Below, piece by piece: positions 13,640 to 25,391 of a DNA stretch of 64,000 nt; position 1 is the first letter of the stretch, and every line of letters begins with the position of its first letter. Where the stretch lies: contig JABACO010000011.1 of assembly GCA_013339895.1 (NCBI GenBank), positions 2,123,746 through 2,187,745 of the forward strand. The letters run 5' to 3'. The position numbers and the translations under genes are program-made. This stretch comes from Ephydatia muelleri. Its lineage: Eukaryota > Porifera > Demospongiae > Spongillida > Spongillidae. Under the pieces are notes generated by a model, which did not search any database, had not been told where the DNA came from, and saw only the letters and a program-made list of their open reading frames with translations.

Positions 13640-14591
13640 ATGATTACTACAATGAAAAGAATTCTGACTACCATTTTCGTCTTTTTCGGAACGTCATTGC
13701 TCCTCACGAGTAGTGAGCCACACAAAATAACCCGAGCGACATGCCAGCCTGATGATGTAGAAAAATGGGGACTGGTAAACGGCCTTCAGGTGTTATTAAA
13801 ACTAATGGTAAAGCATACTTACTGACTATGAGAGAAATCATTCTTTATTAAATACTTCGTGTTCCGAAGTTGATGAGATTGATTGATTGCGTTTTAAAAA
13901 TAAAACTTTATCTTTTTTTTTTTTTTATATAGCCAAAAAACCAATCGATTTTGGAGAACGTCGCCAAAAACTTTAGCGTCGTTTCCTCTATGAGCTTTTA
14001 TGCGCACCTGATCGAACAGACACAAGCCAGCGACGCGGCACTCGCTAACAACACGATGCTGACAATTTATTCGACCATCCTAAACCTTGCTGTTCGTGAC
14101 TCCTGGAGATACGTAAGAGAGCTTCCTTCCAGCCCTCCACCTATAGTCTGACGTAGCCACACCCTCGCCTTTCGCGCATAGCGAGAGCGTGGCTATGTCA
14201 GACTATCCCTCCATTCATTCCCATTCTCCCGTTCTCTCCTTTCACATCTTTTTGTTTATTCAAATTTAACTCGGGATTACTTTCAAGCAGTAGAAATTGC
14301 ATTGCACACATGGGGTCGCTTATTTCAAGTTTTGCTTTAACATTAATACCGTTGTAGATTGACAGTCAGTTGCCCCCTGCGTATCCTCGGGTCAACTGGA
14401 ATGACCCTGCAGACGTTGTCATGGCTACAATGTCACTGGACCTGAGACAGAAGATCCTAGTACTACAGCGTACCCTTATCGTCGACTGCATCGATCATTG
14501 CAAATGGGTATGGTGCAAGACTTCGGAGAGCATAAGGCTGACAGCCTATAGAGCTATCGGCTGTGGAAACATAACTGTGTCTTGCAATTAG
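13640..14591 (+). CDS. Gene A2: secreted three-exon protein, 193 aa
   Basis: Exons 13640-13807, 13933-14112 and 14358-14591, same phases and lengths (168, 180, 234 nt) as A1. Amino-acid changes against A1 are few: exon 1 KRI for KRV, exon 2 QSILENV for QLILENV, SFYAH for IFYAH, EQTQ for EQIQ and NLAVRD for NLAARD; exon 3 is identical. Four of the changes fall in exon 2, the presumed helical middle. All splice sites are intact. The promoter has a changed TATA box. Role as for A1: unknown, presumably extracellular. Confidence 0.82.
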
Positions 14592-15627
14592 CAATCATTT
14601 GAATTGGTACTATAATTATAGGTTCATCTGCGATTATTAAGACGTCATTTTTGTAAATTATGCGTATAGCATTTGAAATCAAAGACATTATTATGCTATA
14701 TTTATAGGTAGAAAATTAGCCGTGTACGGTATAGTTGTGCCGGAGTTGTAATTGATGGCCGCATGAAGCGTTACTAGTAGTATACAGCATGCAGCGCGCA
14801 CTGCGCTCATGCGCATGGGAAGATGAGTCTTAAATCTCGTTCCCAGGACCGTTGGCCTCTCGATGTATTAAAATTTCTCGATATGCGAAAATACTATATA
14901 TACCGAAATTGTAACTTTTTAACGCGGAAATATTAAGCCCACTTGGAGGCACTGCAAGTGTTGTGCGGTCCCTCAGTCATAGGAGATTTTAATTCCCACT
15001 GTCAAATGCAGGCTGTTAAAACTTTATAATGAATGGATGCAAATGCCGGCCCACATGTACAATGCGGCGCTAAATTATTTATAGGCATAAATAGCCGCAT
15101 AATTATAAATGCAGGATTTGATGTATAGCCGGCACACTTCTGCGTAATCCATATAAGCTATATACACACGTCTTCTTTCTTGCAGTATAGGATGATCAAG
15201 ATGAAGGTAGTACGTGTAAGATAAGGGGTAGCGGCATAGAAAGGTACCATCCAAGCATTCCGGGTTGCATCACTGAGAACTGATGTTATACGATCTAGAA
15301 TGTGTGATATCTCATCGGATGCGGTTTGAACCATTGCAGTTCTGGTGCTTCGAGGTAAATAGTTTCAAAACGATGAGGAGGCTTCGATTTTGCATTTAAT
15401 TTTGTTTCTACGTTGCTACACGAGTCTGCTGATACCCTTTAATTCTTTGAAAAATATGCACGCAAATTGAGATTGAGTTGAATAAAAAATGTCACTTTTT
15501 TTTCTGGGTGGCAATGCAGATGTCATATATACGAACTCGAGGTGGCATGCTTTTGCCGGCAATGTGCTTTTCATCTTTTCTTTGCTACAGGGTCTTAATC
15601 CTAAATATGTACTCAGCATCCTCCCCC

Positions 15628-16479
15628 GGTTAGGTCTATTTCACGGAACGGAACGGAACGGAACGCAGGACTAAAACACGGAACACACGGAACGAAGCAC
15701 TATCAGTATCATGTCACTGCGCACGCATCTGCACGTGTTCATACTTGTGTGCGTGTGGAGTACTCCATGGCTTTGATCGTATCTCGTTCGCCTCTTCAAA
15801 CTTCGGAAGTTTTATCTTTATTGCTAGAGCCTCCTGCAGATTCAATATCAGTGTATAGGCCGGTGAAATGTACAGCGGAAGAAAAATGTAAGGCCATGCA
15901 CAGAGCTTTCTGCCTTCCACCAAAATATGAGAAATGCATATTTACGACGGGAGACAAGTGGTGTATTGCATTACATCTATTTTGCCATGCAAGTTTCATC
16001 TTAATACAACAAAGGACGAAACTTCTAATAAGAGCAGTTTGTACAAATCCATTTCTCCTCTAAAGAACAATGCAGCTGTAACTTCAACACATAGATTTTT
16101 GTGATAAGACTTCACCGCAACTTGAACATGCAATCATGTCTTCATCTTTGGTCTTTGGCATTCTACATGAATAATGAACCATGCATAACTGCATCGTGGT
16201 TGATAACTTTGTCAGAATTTCTGCTTTCTTTTCTAACAGGGAATTCTTCCATAAGCCAAGCACTTAAGCAAATGACGTCTCATCAAGCCCTGATCAAAAA
16301 TGAATTTCTGTGGCTTTTCCCCATAGCAAATAGTAGTGGCATATGCAACTGCAAACAGGCCACAGTATGAACACGTGAGATGCGTGCGCAGTGACATGAT
16401 ACTTATAGTGCTTCGTTCCATGTGTCCGTGTTTTAGTCCTGCGTTCCGTTCCGTTCCGTTCCGTGAAATAGACCTAACC
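15628..16479. mobile_element. Foldback element with ACGGA-iterated ends, unit 2
   Basis: Second copy of the element at 8232-9080, duplicated with the unit. The number of ACGGA/GTTCC iterations at the right end differs (three here, two in unit 1), showing instability of the pentamer within the arms. Confidence 0.8.
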
Positions 16480-17543
16480 TCCTCCCCCAGTTAATGATGT
16501 TATCATATTCCAAAACCTGTAGGGAAATAACCATGCACGTTTTGCCTGACAAAACTGGACCAGTTATTGATAGTAGGGGTTCTTTTGTCCCCCATTCCTT
16601 GGATTCCATTGTACTTGATCAAAAAGGTGTCATGAAAGCTGGAGGCAATTTGAAGAGAGCAAAGCGGTACTGCTCTCAACTGGTGCTTATGGTATTCACA
16701 TATCGCTTGTATACCATGCAGAGAGTCCATATACATCTTACTACTGAAAAACTCAATATGAATATCCGCGATGCCTCGCCTCCACTTCATGTGCTGATAT
16801 GGTCCACGTGTCTTTTGAAGCTCACGCACGAACACAGCATTTGCGGAGTACATTCAGAGTTACACCAGCAATGTCAAGGGCTATAAATCAAAATGGAATG
16901 AAACAACAACTTTTCATTTTGCATGTGTGTATAAGGTGTAATGAGCGTCATTGATAAATAGACTTGTTACATAAATTCTAGGGGTGGATCTCAGGTCTTG
17001 AGTCGATGTGAAAGGCCTGCTAAATCTCCTCCGTGTAAAAGCTAGGTGCATTGGTGTGTGGATGTTTTTTTTTTTGTTTTTTTTTTTTTTGTTGTTGTTG
17101 ACATTTGCTTAATTGTTTGTGATCTACGAAAAGCAAACTCTACAAAAGATCTCCAATATACACCTCCCCCCCCCCCCCCATTTTTCCATTTCCCTCGGGT
17201 GGCTCTCATATTAATATGGGTTTTAACACTGATATGAGACACGTGCAATAATCAGTCTTGAATTATCTCGCATGCGTGAGAGAGGTCATGCAGCATGCAA
17301 TATTTGTGACACTTTCTTTATTGCTTTTAGCAGATATACCGGCAATTTGAATTGCATGATTAAATCTCGTGTAAGGAACTGAAACTGACTCGTTGCATTT
17401 GCAATGGCACTTTGTAACAAGACCTCCTAAAAATTAAAAGGAATGCGCGGAAATTTATTGTGTACGGCATGAGTGTACATTGAATCAGAAATACTTTTAA
17501 CTGATGCAGGTGTAAGATCAAATTTAGTCCTAATTTTTTTCAA

Positions 17544-17979
17544 TTAACGGCAGTACGCGAGGTTAGAAGTAAGTGTGCTTAGTTCTTCCGGGATGTTCTG
17601 CTTGATCCACTGGCAGGAATCAAGGCAATCCACGCTCGGAAGCGAGTTCTCAGTATTCGTGATGTCCTGCACAAGCCCCAGCGCCGTAAGTGTTATGCTG
17701 ACCTCAGCAGGGTCAGTGCAGTTAATCCTGAAGTCTGCGCCAACGAATGTATTAATCTGTTATTAATTTAATACAGGAGTGAATATTGTGTAAGTCACAC
17801 AGGAATCACTTGCACAACTCACGTAAGAGCAGGCCGCCGTAGTGACGCCATCAAGGACTGCAGAGTAGATGGACAGCTTTGTGTTATTGGCGAAGGTGTC
17901 GTCGCTATTCTGAAATTGTTGGATAAGCTAGTTGTACTGCTCCATTTTACCCAGAATGCTTAGCGTATCGTATGTGGAG
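17544..17979 (-). pseudogene. Gene B remnant, unit 2
   Basis: Exon 3 at 17544-17756 and the 3' part of exon 2 from 17823 to 17979, with the same breakpoint and the same in-frame TAG (17928-17930) as unit 1. Both lesions therefore predate the split of units 1 and 2. No signal peptide exon. Confidence 0.88.
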
Positions 17980-19568
17980 GTGCCAGGTCAACCTGCTTGT
18001 CCTGCAACAGTCCAACATGATGTATTATGTTGTGTTTAAATTTCTGTTACCTGTGGTTCTCATCAAGGAGCTGAGTGACCTTCTGGATCAGATTTGGTAT
18101 GAACACAAGTGGGGCAGCCTGCAGTTCTTCTCCACCAGAGGTTAGTGTAAATGAAAATGGTGCCAGTTCACCCTGTATATTGTCACCCACTATCCTTTTT
18201 GAGACATGACGCATTCTCTCCTCACATGCCAGGGACACATTAGATGCCTTTAGCCACCTGAAATGACATCACATTGTTGGATATCATGGGATGCTTGACT
18301 GTAAATGACTTCTACGTACCTTCTAAGCAGTCGTATCTTATTCCATGGAATAGCAAGCCCTACTTTTATGGCTAATACCTCTGCTGGTCCAATCTTTATT
18401 TCATCAGAGATGCCTGCCTCCTTTAGCAAAGACTTCCATTCTTCATCACTAAGAGAGAGCACTTCACTTTGAAGCAGAGCAGATGGCTCTCCACCACTGA
18501 CAATCCTTCGAATATCCTGCAACTCAGAGCATCTCGACTGGAGTGTCCTTGTACATACGGTAGTGGTTGGATTGTGGGCATTGGTTACATGCATGAATGT
18601 TATTGGCTATAATGAGTGAGAACATAAAATTATGTAACAATGGTAACAGTGCATGTTGACACTAAATACGCTTAACTGTTCCCTCTGTAGGAAGTTGAAA
18701 TACACCTTTTTCAGGTCTGATCCTTTTGATGAGTTTAGCAGCTGATTGTTGCTCCTCATGTGTAAGTGATGGGGTGCACTCATGATGCTCATACATAGCA
18801 GCCCTCATATCTCTTGTACAGATTGTGCAGTGGACCAGGACATCCTTCAGCATCGAGAGCACCAGGTTTGATGCTGGCTTAATGTGCATTGGCTCACACT
18901 GAATAGCAGCAAGGACAATGTACTGAGCCTGTAGTTGCTACCCAATGTATGATGCACTGGGTGCAAGCCATTGCTTTACAGGGAAGTTCCATTGGCTGTG
19001 TTAGAATGTCCAAACACACTGGGCACTCAAGTTGGTCCAGAACAGACAGATTATCTTTGCTAACGGAGGTCTTGGATAAGAATGCTCAAATGAGATGACT
19101 GGGGGAGTCACTCTTATTGACAGATCCAATGATCATGTTTGGGGTTATTCCTGGTAAGCGCTCTTTAGTGACATTGTGCTGTTTTTCTGCTCCTTTTGCA
19201 AGTGCGCCTTTTGCACTTTCATGAAAGTGCTCACACATCTGTATAATAGCAACATTTCATTTTATGTGGGCACATGTGTAGTCACTTACCTTGCATTCCT
19301 GGTCTGAATGCATCTCCCACTGAAAGGGGGCAGTGCCACATTTGTAGTGAATTTTCCTGTGCATGCCACTGTCTAATGCACGTGGACAGAAGTGTTCAGG
19401 ACGAACTCTGTTGTCATCGTTGTTGGTATCAATACCAAAAGCATTGAGCAATTTTGCAGCATGTGCTTTGCACAGAAATATGGTTGATGGACATTTGCTT
19501 TTTGCCTTTAACAGCCTTCTGGCACACACCCTGCAGTGTAGCTGCACTTGTGTAATGTGATAATCCAT
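17980..19568 (-). pseudogene. RAG1-N-terminal-like gene, 3'-truncated, unit 2
   Basis: Exons 19568-19290, 19238 to about 18670, 18606-18320, 18257-18051 and 18001-17980. Here exon 4 is intact (WLKASNVSLACEERMRH), lacking the 11-bp deletion of unit 1, but one extra base near 18898 shifts frame inside the RING exon directly after CPCCYS. The exon-2 TGA is shared. So each copy carries its own lesion besides the common ones, as expected of sequences under no coding constraint since duplication. Confidence 0.75.
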
Positions 19569-20287
19569 TCCTGATATGTGTTAACAAACGCATGTATAAT
19601 AAAACAACCGCAACGCGTGTCGTTTATTCATATAAAAAACATAGTATTTGGTGTCTATAGAAAATGCGCTAAGGGTTAAGGATTGGAGTTTCTTGTTGTT
19701 CCAGGTCTGATGATGAAAGGATAGAACGCCTACCTTTATCGGTCGTTCCCGGAGTCCGCTCGAACGAGTCTTGTAACACAACCTCCATTTTCGCTCCCGT
19801 GTGACCGTATATAAACAAGTTGCGCAGTATTGGTTCATTTTATTTGGTGAGTGCGTACCGAGTGTTTAGAATAAAGAAAAGTGTAAATAAAGATTGTACA
19901 TTATTTATATACATATTTAAGGGTACCGACAATGTTGGAACATATGCCTTTCTTAATGAGGTGGTTTCTATTGCTGATTTGGTCGCGTACCGTAATGTTC
20001 TAATTATAAACCTAGTTTCCAGCCGCAAACAGCCGTGTCCCCTGCACGATGTTACTGATACAAATATGTATAACAAGCACGAGACCAGCGATCCCCGCGC
20101 GCACCCAGTATGTCGGCACAATTGCAACTCTCAGGTCCACTTATCCCACAAAAGTACCCAAATGAAATAGTTTATGTGAGACAGGCTTTTAATTTTTAAA
20201 TAGATTACGCAAAGCGACGGTCGTGGTACTAAATTGGATGCAGTCAAACAGATACACGCATGTGAACTGGTAGATCAGTGTTATATT

Positions 20288-20558
20288 GGATCGTTTCCGC
20301 GAAAAGGGCCTTGCGCATACATTATAAAATTTCCAGTACGCGCACGTACCTGCATTGAATTGAAAATTTCCAGTACGTAACGCTTGCATTGAAATGTATG
20401 GCTAATTAAAAATTCAGAGCCTAACAACTCCATGACAGATACTCAAATTTTCAGTGCAATGTGTGGAGAGGACATTTCAGACTTCTAGAATATCCCAAAA
20501 TTTGAAATCTTGAAAACAAAAAACATGCGTATAGGTCCCTTTTCGCGGAAACGATCCC
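20288..20558. mobile_element. Complete MITE at the unit 2/unit 3 joint
   Basis: 271-bp copy, nearly identical to 12859-13130, with both inverted ends (GGATCGTTTCCGCG ... CGCGGAAACGATCCC). Confidence 0.88.
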
Positions 20559-20995
20559 ATATGTATATTATACATACATACAGTGCATGAGCATGATAAA
20601 ATGCTATGCATGTTATAACGTTCCATTCAATTATGCTACAACCTTTAAGAATTAAATAGCAATGCGCAAATATGTACCATAACAATTGAAGGGCGGGATA
20701 AACCCGAGGGACAGACCCCTCCTTTAATACCCCTCACCCGCTGTGCGCTAGCACTTCCCAGCCCACGCGTCGTTGCATGTCACTATTTAGTCAGGGTATT
20801 CCCGAACTCTATTGTCTACGGCGGCATGCACGCATCGCAAAGGAAAATAAATAGCTACATATAACAGGTTCTATACGGATATGTGTACACACGGGACACC
20901 AACATTTCACCTCCCAAAACAAAAAAAAAACAAGTTAAAATAAATTGCAAACCCGTCATATCCTGTTGTTCATTCCATTCATTCGACAGGTCATG

Positions 20996-21005
20996 TATAT
21001 AAAAG
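20996..21005 (+). promoter_or_regulatory. TATA box of gene A3
   Basis: TATATAAAAG, same sequence as A1, 72 bp before the ATG at 21068. Confidence 0.68.
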
Positions 21006-21067
21006 CAATTTGCCTTCAATAGTTAATCCACAACTTTCCACTGACTCTACGACGTGTACATCTTTAC

Positions 21068-22017
21068 ATGATTACTACAATGAAAAGAATTCTAACTACC
21101 ATTTTCGTCTTTTTCGGAACGTCATTGCTCCTCACGAGTAGTGAGCCACACAAAATAACCCGAGCGACATGCCAGCCTGATGATGTAGAGAAATGGGGAC
21201 TGGTAAACGGCCTTCAGGTGTTATTAAAACTAATGGTAAAGCATACTTACTGACTATGAGAGAAATCATTCTTTATTAAATACTTCGTGTTCCGAAGTTG
21301 ATGAGATTGATTGATTGCGTTTTTAAATTAAAACTTTATTTTTTTTTTTTTAATATAGCCAAAAAACCAATTGATTTTGGAAAACGTCGCCAAAAACTTT
21401 AGCGTCGTTTCCTCTATGATCTTTTATGCGCACCTGATCGAGCAGATACAAGCCAGCGACGCGGCACTCGCTAACAACACGATGCTGACAATTTATTCGA
21501 CCATCCTAAACCTTGCTGTTCGTGACTCCTGGAGATACGTAAGAGAGCTTCCTTCCAGCCCTCCACCTATAGTCTGACGTAGCCACACCCTCGCCCTTCG
21601 CGCATAGCGAGAGCGTGGCTATGTCAGACTATCCCTCCATTCATTCCCATTCTCCCGTTCTCTCCTTTCACATCTTTTTGTTTATTCAAATTTAACTCGG
21701 GATTACTTTCAAGCAGTAGAAATTGCATTGCACACATGGGGTCGCTTATTTCAAGTTTTGCTTTAACATTAATACCGTTGTAGATTGACAGTCAGTTGCC
21801 CCCTGCGTATCCTCGGGTCAACTGGAATGACCCTGCAGACGTTGTCATGGCTACAATGTCACTGGACCTGAGACAGAAGATCCTAGTACTACAGCGTACC
21901 CTTATCGTCGACTGCATCGATCATTGCAAATGGGTATGGTGCAAGACTTCGGAGAGCATAAGGCTGACAGCTTATATAGCTATCGGCTGTGGAAACATAA
22001 CTGTGTCTTGCAATTAG
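21068..22017 (+). CDS. Gene A3: secreted three-exon protein, 193 aa
   Basis: Exons 21068-21235, 21359-21538 and 21784-22017, same layout as A1 and A2. Exon 2 follows A1 (LILENV, IFYAH, EQIQ) except NLAVRD as in A2. Exon 3 has one change, LTAYIAIGC where A1 and A2 have LTAYRAIGC, next to a conserved Cys. The intact gene B lies about 1.6 kb downstream on the opposite strand, tail to tail, with the 819-bp foldback between them. Confidence 0.82.
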
Positions 22018-22129
22018 CAATCATTTGAATTGGTACTATAATTATAGGTTCATCTGCGATTATTAAGACGTCATTTTTGTAAATTATGCGTATAGCATTT
22101 GAAATCAAAGACATTATTATGCTATATTT

Positions 22130-22948
22130 GGGACAGTGCCCGCGAAAAGGGACCTAGTGTATTTATATAAAACGATATAAAATTTTGTTCATATAAAACT
22201 GATATAACTTCCGAACGGTACACGCCATTGACTTCCTATTTTCAACACTTCATACTACACCATTTCTCTACGGTAAAATACTTTTTGGGGTCTTAGCACT
22301 TGCTCCGTGCCTGTATTGCAACGTCCGATACCCCACAAGGTATGAACCCGTCATAACTTTCGGTAGGAGTAATCAAATCGCTTCAAATTCGGTATGTAGA
22401 TAGAGAGGTCCTATACCTATCTATTTGTTCTGTTCGTTAATTTTTATGCCATCTGTTACGGAGATACAGTTGAACAAACTACGTGCACATTTTCGCGCTC
22501 GTTTCGCGCCAATGATTTGGGCAAATTGCGCTCCGCTCAATGTATGGGGAGGCGGGGATTATTACATTGGCGCGAATCAAGCGGGAAAACGTGCACGTAG
22601 TTTATTCAACTGTATCTCCGTAACAGATGGCATAAAAATTAACGAACAGAACAAATCGATAGGTATAGGACCTCTCTATCTACATACCGATTTTGAAGCG
22701 ATTTGATTACTCCTGCCGAAAGTTATGACGGGTTCATACCTTGTGGGGTATCGGACGTTGCAATACAGGCACGGAGCAAGTGCAAGACCCCAAAAAGTAT
22801 TTTACCGTAGAGAAATGGTGTAGTATGAAGTGTTGAAAATAGGAAGTCAATGGCGTGTACCGTTCGGAAGTTATATCAGTTTTATATGAACAAAATTTTA
22901 TATCGTTTTATATAAATACACTAGGTCCCTTTTCGCGGGCACTGTCCC
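22130..22948. mobile_element. 819-bp foldback element in unit 3
   Basis: Arms of about 385 bp (22130 to about 22515 and about 22565 to 22948) are near-perfect inverted copies around a spacer of about 50 bp. Ends read GGGACAGTGCCCGCGAAAAG and the mirror. Units 1 and 2 have the empty site, and comparison shows a 4-bp ATTT duplicated on each side (22126-22129 and 22949-22952). This is a clean, recent insertion. The subterminal CGCGAAAAGGGACCTA is shared with the 271-bp MITE family, so both may use the same transposase. No coding capacity. Confidence 0.93.
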
Positions 22949-23584
22949 ATTTATAGGTAGAAAATTAGCCGTGTACGGTATAGTTGTGCCGGAGTTGTAA
23001 TTGATGGCCGCATGAAGCGTTACTAGTAGTATACAGCATGCAGCGCGCACTGCGCTCATGCGCATGGGAAGATGAGTCTTAAATCTCGTTCCCAGGACGT
23101 TGGCCTCTCGATGTATTAAAATTTCTCGATATGCGAAAATACTACCGAGATTGTAACTTTTTAACGAGGAAATATTTGAGCCCACTTGGAGGCACTGCAA
23201 GTGTTGTGCGGTCCCTCAGTCATAGGAGATTTTAATTCCCATTCCATTTCCCTCGGGTGGCTCTCATATTAATATGGGTTTTAACACTGAAATGAGGACA
23301 CGTGCAGTAATCAGTCTTGAATTATCTCATGCAGCATGCAATATTTGTGTCACTTTCTTTATTGCTTTTAGCAGATATACCGGCAATTTGAATTGCATGA
23401 TTAAATCTCGTGTAAGGAACTGAAACTGACTCGTTGCACTTGCAATGGCACTTTATAACAAGACCTCCTAAAAATTAAAAGGAATGCGCGGAAATTTATT
23501 GTGTACGGCATGAGTGTACATTGAACCAGATATACTTTTAACTGATGCAGGTGTAAGATCAAGTTTAGTCCTAATTTTTTTCGA

Positions 23585-24281
23585 TTAACGGCAGTACGCG
23601 AGGTTAGAAGTAAGTGTGCTCAGTTCTTCCGGGATGTTCTGCTTGATCCACTGGCAGGAATCAAGGCAATCCACGCTCGGAAGCGAGTTCTCAGTATTCG
23701 TGATGTCCTGCACAAGCCCCAGCGCTGTAAGTGTTATGCTGACCTCAGCGGGGTCAGTGCAGTTAATCCTGAAGTCTGCGCCAACGAATGTATTAATCTG
23801 TTATTAATTTAATACAGGAGGGAATATTGTGTAAGTCACACAGGAATCACTTGCACAACTCACGTAAGAGCAGGCCGCCGTAGTGACGCCATCAAGGACT
23901 GCAGAGTAGATGGACAGCTTTGTGTTATTGGCGAAGGTGTCGTCGCCATTCTGAAATTGTTGGATAAGGTACTTGTACTGCTCCATTTTACCCAGAATGC
24001 TTAGCGTATCGTATGTGGAGACGAACACTTGTCTTTGCTGGAGGGACAAAGCAGTGGGATTTTTGAACTGCGTGGTATACCGTCGGTCGACTTACCAATA
24101 GCTTTTTGATGGCATTAAATCCGTTTATCAGAGCCCTTCTCTCCGTAACACCTGAGCCCTGCATACATGCCTCCACTCCTCTGATGCATGGTGCGCTTCT
24201 AGTTTTCGGAATGCCACCTCTGACCAAATTTGCATACATGATGAGAAGAAAACACGCCACAACTGAATTGAGCGATTTCAT
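23585..24281 (-). CDS. Gene B: secreted three-exon protein, 190 aa
   Basis: Minus-strand exons 24281-24096, 24037-23864 and 23797-23585; introns of 58 and 66 bp, GT-AG, phase 0. Exon 1 gives a signal peptide (hydrophobic run near residues 6-18) followed by two Cys and ends AIKKLL. Exon 2 (58 codons) includes YLIQQFQNGDDTFANNTKLS, close to gene A (YAHLIEQIQASDAALANNTM), and ends ACSY. Exon 3 starts INTFV, holds INCTDPAEV and VDCLDSCQWI, and ends LAYCR. An alternative exon 2 acceptor 27 bp upstream (CAG before TTCAAAAAT) is possible, but the chosen one matches the length in A and C. N-glycosylation sites NNT and NCT. Function unknown; only intact B in the window. Confidence 0.8.
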
Positions 24282-24337
24282 TTCGTAATCTCCGCTTGCT
24301 TTACAGCTGTGATCCTTCTCAGCCTCTGTACGGAAGA

Positions 24338-24345
24338 CTTATAAA
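24338..24345 (-). promoter_or_regulatory. TATA box of gene B
   Basis: ATTTATAAGT on the minus strand, about 57-64 bp before the ATG at 24281, the same spacing as in the other family members. Confidence 0.6.
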
Positions 24346-25140
24346 TCAGGTCTGTATGCATCAGAAACAGGATGTTTACAGGCTTCTTTTCCTTCAGTTC
24401 CCCAAATACGTTGTTTCGACTTCGATTCATCATCAGGAAATCGGTTCCGCGGCTACGGGTCGTCCTGTACCTGCATGAGCCCCCAAATCCCATGTCCCCG
24501 CAAGCACGCGGTCTGTTGTCACCATCCATGTACGGAGCTGTCTGCATGCACACAAATTAACGATAGCCAGCGGTTTTGAGCCCAATGACCACGCGGATAA
24601 AATTATACGCGCGCTATACCGTATTACGTATATACGGAACACCATATAGCGTGGGCGAAGTCTAGTATACATGTAATTAATGATCTACACTGCACTGTAT
24701 CCTATCACATAATTTAGCATACAAAGTGTTTTTATTTTTTTATTTTCTGTGAACAGAAAAGTCCCTCTATCAAATGATTCTTACGCATCGAAAGTTGGTA
24801 AATCTAGTGTTATGTTGGGCTCAATATAGTTCGAAAGATGCCTGCAAATAGACATCGAACAGTGCACAGGAACTTTGCTGAGATACCATGCAGACGAGAG
24901 AAGAACTGCCAAGCCTCCCACTCCATTTGTCAATGGGGCTGTGAGCCTCCCATTCCATATGACAATGGGGCTGTGAGAAGCATGCATGCATGCACCCCAA
25001 GTCAGCGCACATGTTTATTTTCGACGTACACTCCGTAATTAAAATGACGGTGCATCACATTGTATAAATAAGACTTCCACCCCCTCCCCCTCCCCCTTGA
25101 AGTTTTTTTTCCCCAGTAACTACAAGGCATTCGTGTGTTC
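24346..25140. other. Upstream flank of gene B, no gene recognised
   Basis: Contains two copies of a roughly 33-bp unit ending in ATGACAATGGGGCTGTGAG-like sequence (about 24915-24978). Short ORFs only. Confidence 0.4.
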
Positions 25141-25144
25141 ATAT

Positions 25145-25391
25145 CTGTTAGCAGATATGATAGTAGCTGATATGAACAGATATGACAGATGAACAGTAGC
25201 AGATATGACAGTATATAGCTGATATGAACAGATATGATAGTAGCAGATATGAACAGATATGATAGTAGCAGATATGAACAGATATGACAGTAGCAGATGT
25301 GAACAGATATGACAGTAGCAGATGTGAACAGAAATGACAGTAGCAGATATGAACAGATATGATAGTAGCTGATATGATAGTAGCAGATATC
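25145..25391. repeat. Minisatellite, roughly 25-bp unit
   Basis: Imperfect repeats built from AGATATGAACAGATATGA and TAGTAGC/CAGTAGC modules, about ten units. Units differ by T/C (GATAGTAGC/GACAGTAGC) and by loss of one module. Confidence 0.85.

Larger units (their letters stand above)
12937..20365. repeat. Tandem unit 2 (about 7.4 kb)
   Basis: Second full unit, 7429 bp. Same gene order as unit 1. Notable differences: TATA box of gene A2 changed from TATATAAAAG to TATGTAAAAG; a 9-bp insertion near 16599; an 11-bp segment present near 18220 that unit 1 lacks (10799); an extra T near 18898 that shifts the RAG1-like frame; shorter C-tract (17166-17179). Confidence 0.95.
20366..24020. repeat. 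Tandem unit 3, partial, with intact gene B
   Basis: Starts at the same MITE-internal point as units 1 and 2 and follows them closely until 24020. It differs in two ways: an 819-bp foldback element is inserted at 22130, and about 2.2 kb corresponding to unit-2 positions 15000-17190 (foldback element, C-tract and surroundings) is absent, with a CCCA-like microhomology at the joint near 23240. After 24020 it continues into the true 5' exons of gene B, whereas units 1 and 2 switch to the RAG1-like gene. Unit 3 therefore looks like the ancestral side of the array. Confidence 0.93.

Noticed and set aside
22425-22706. 93-codon ORF inside the 819-bp foldback
   Set aside because: Runs through both arms and the spacer of a palindrome, so it is a by-product of inverted sequence.
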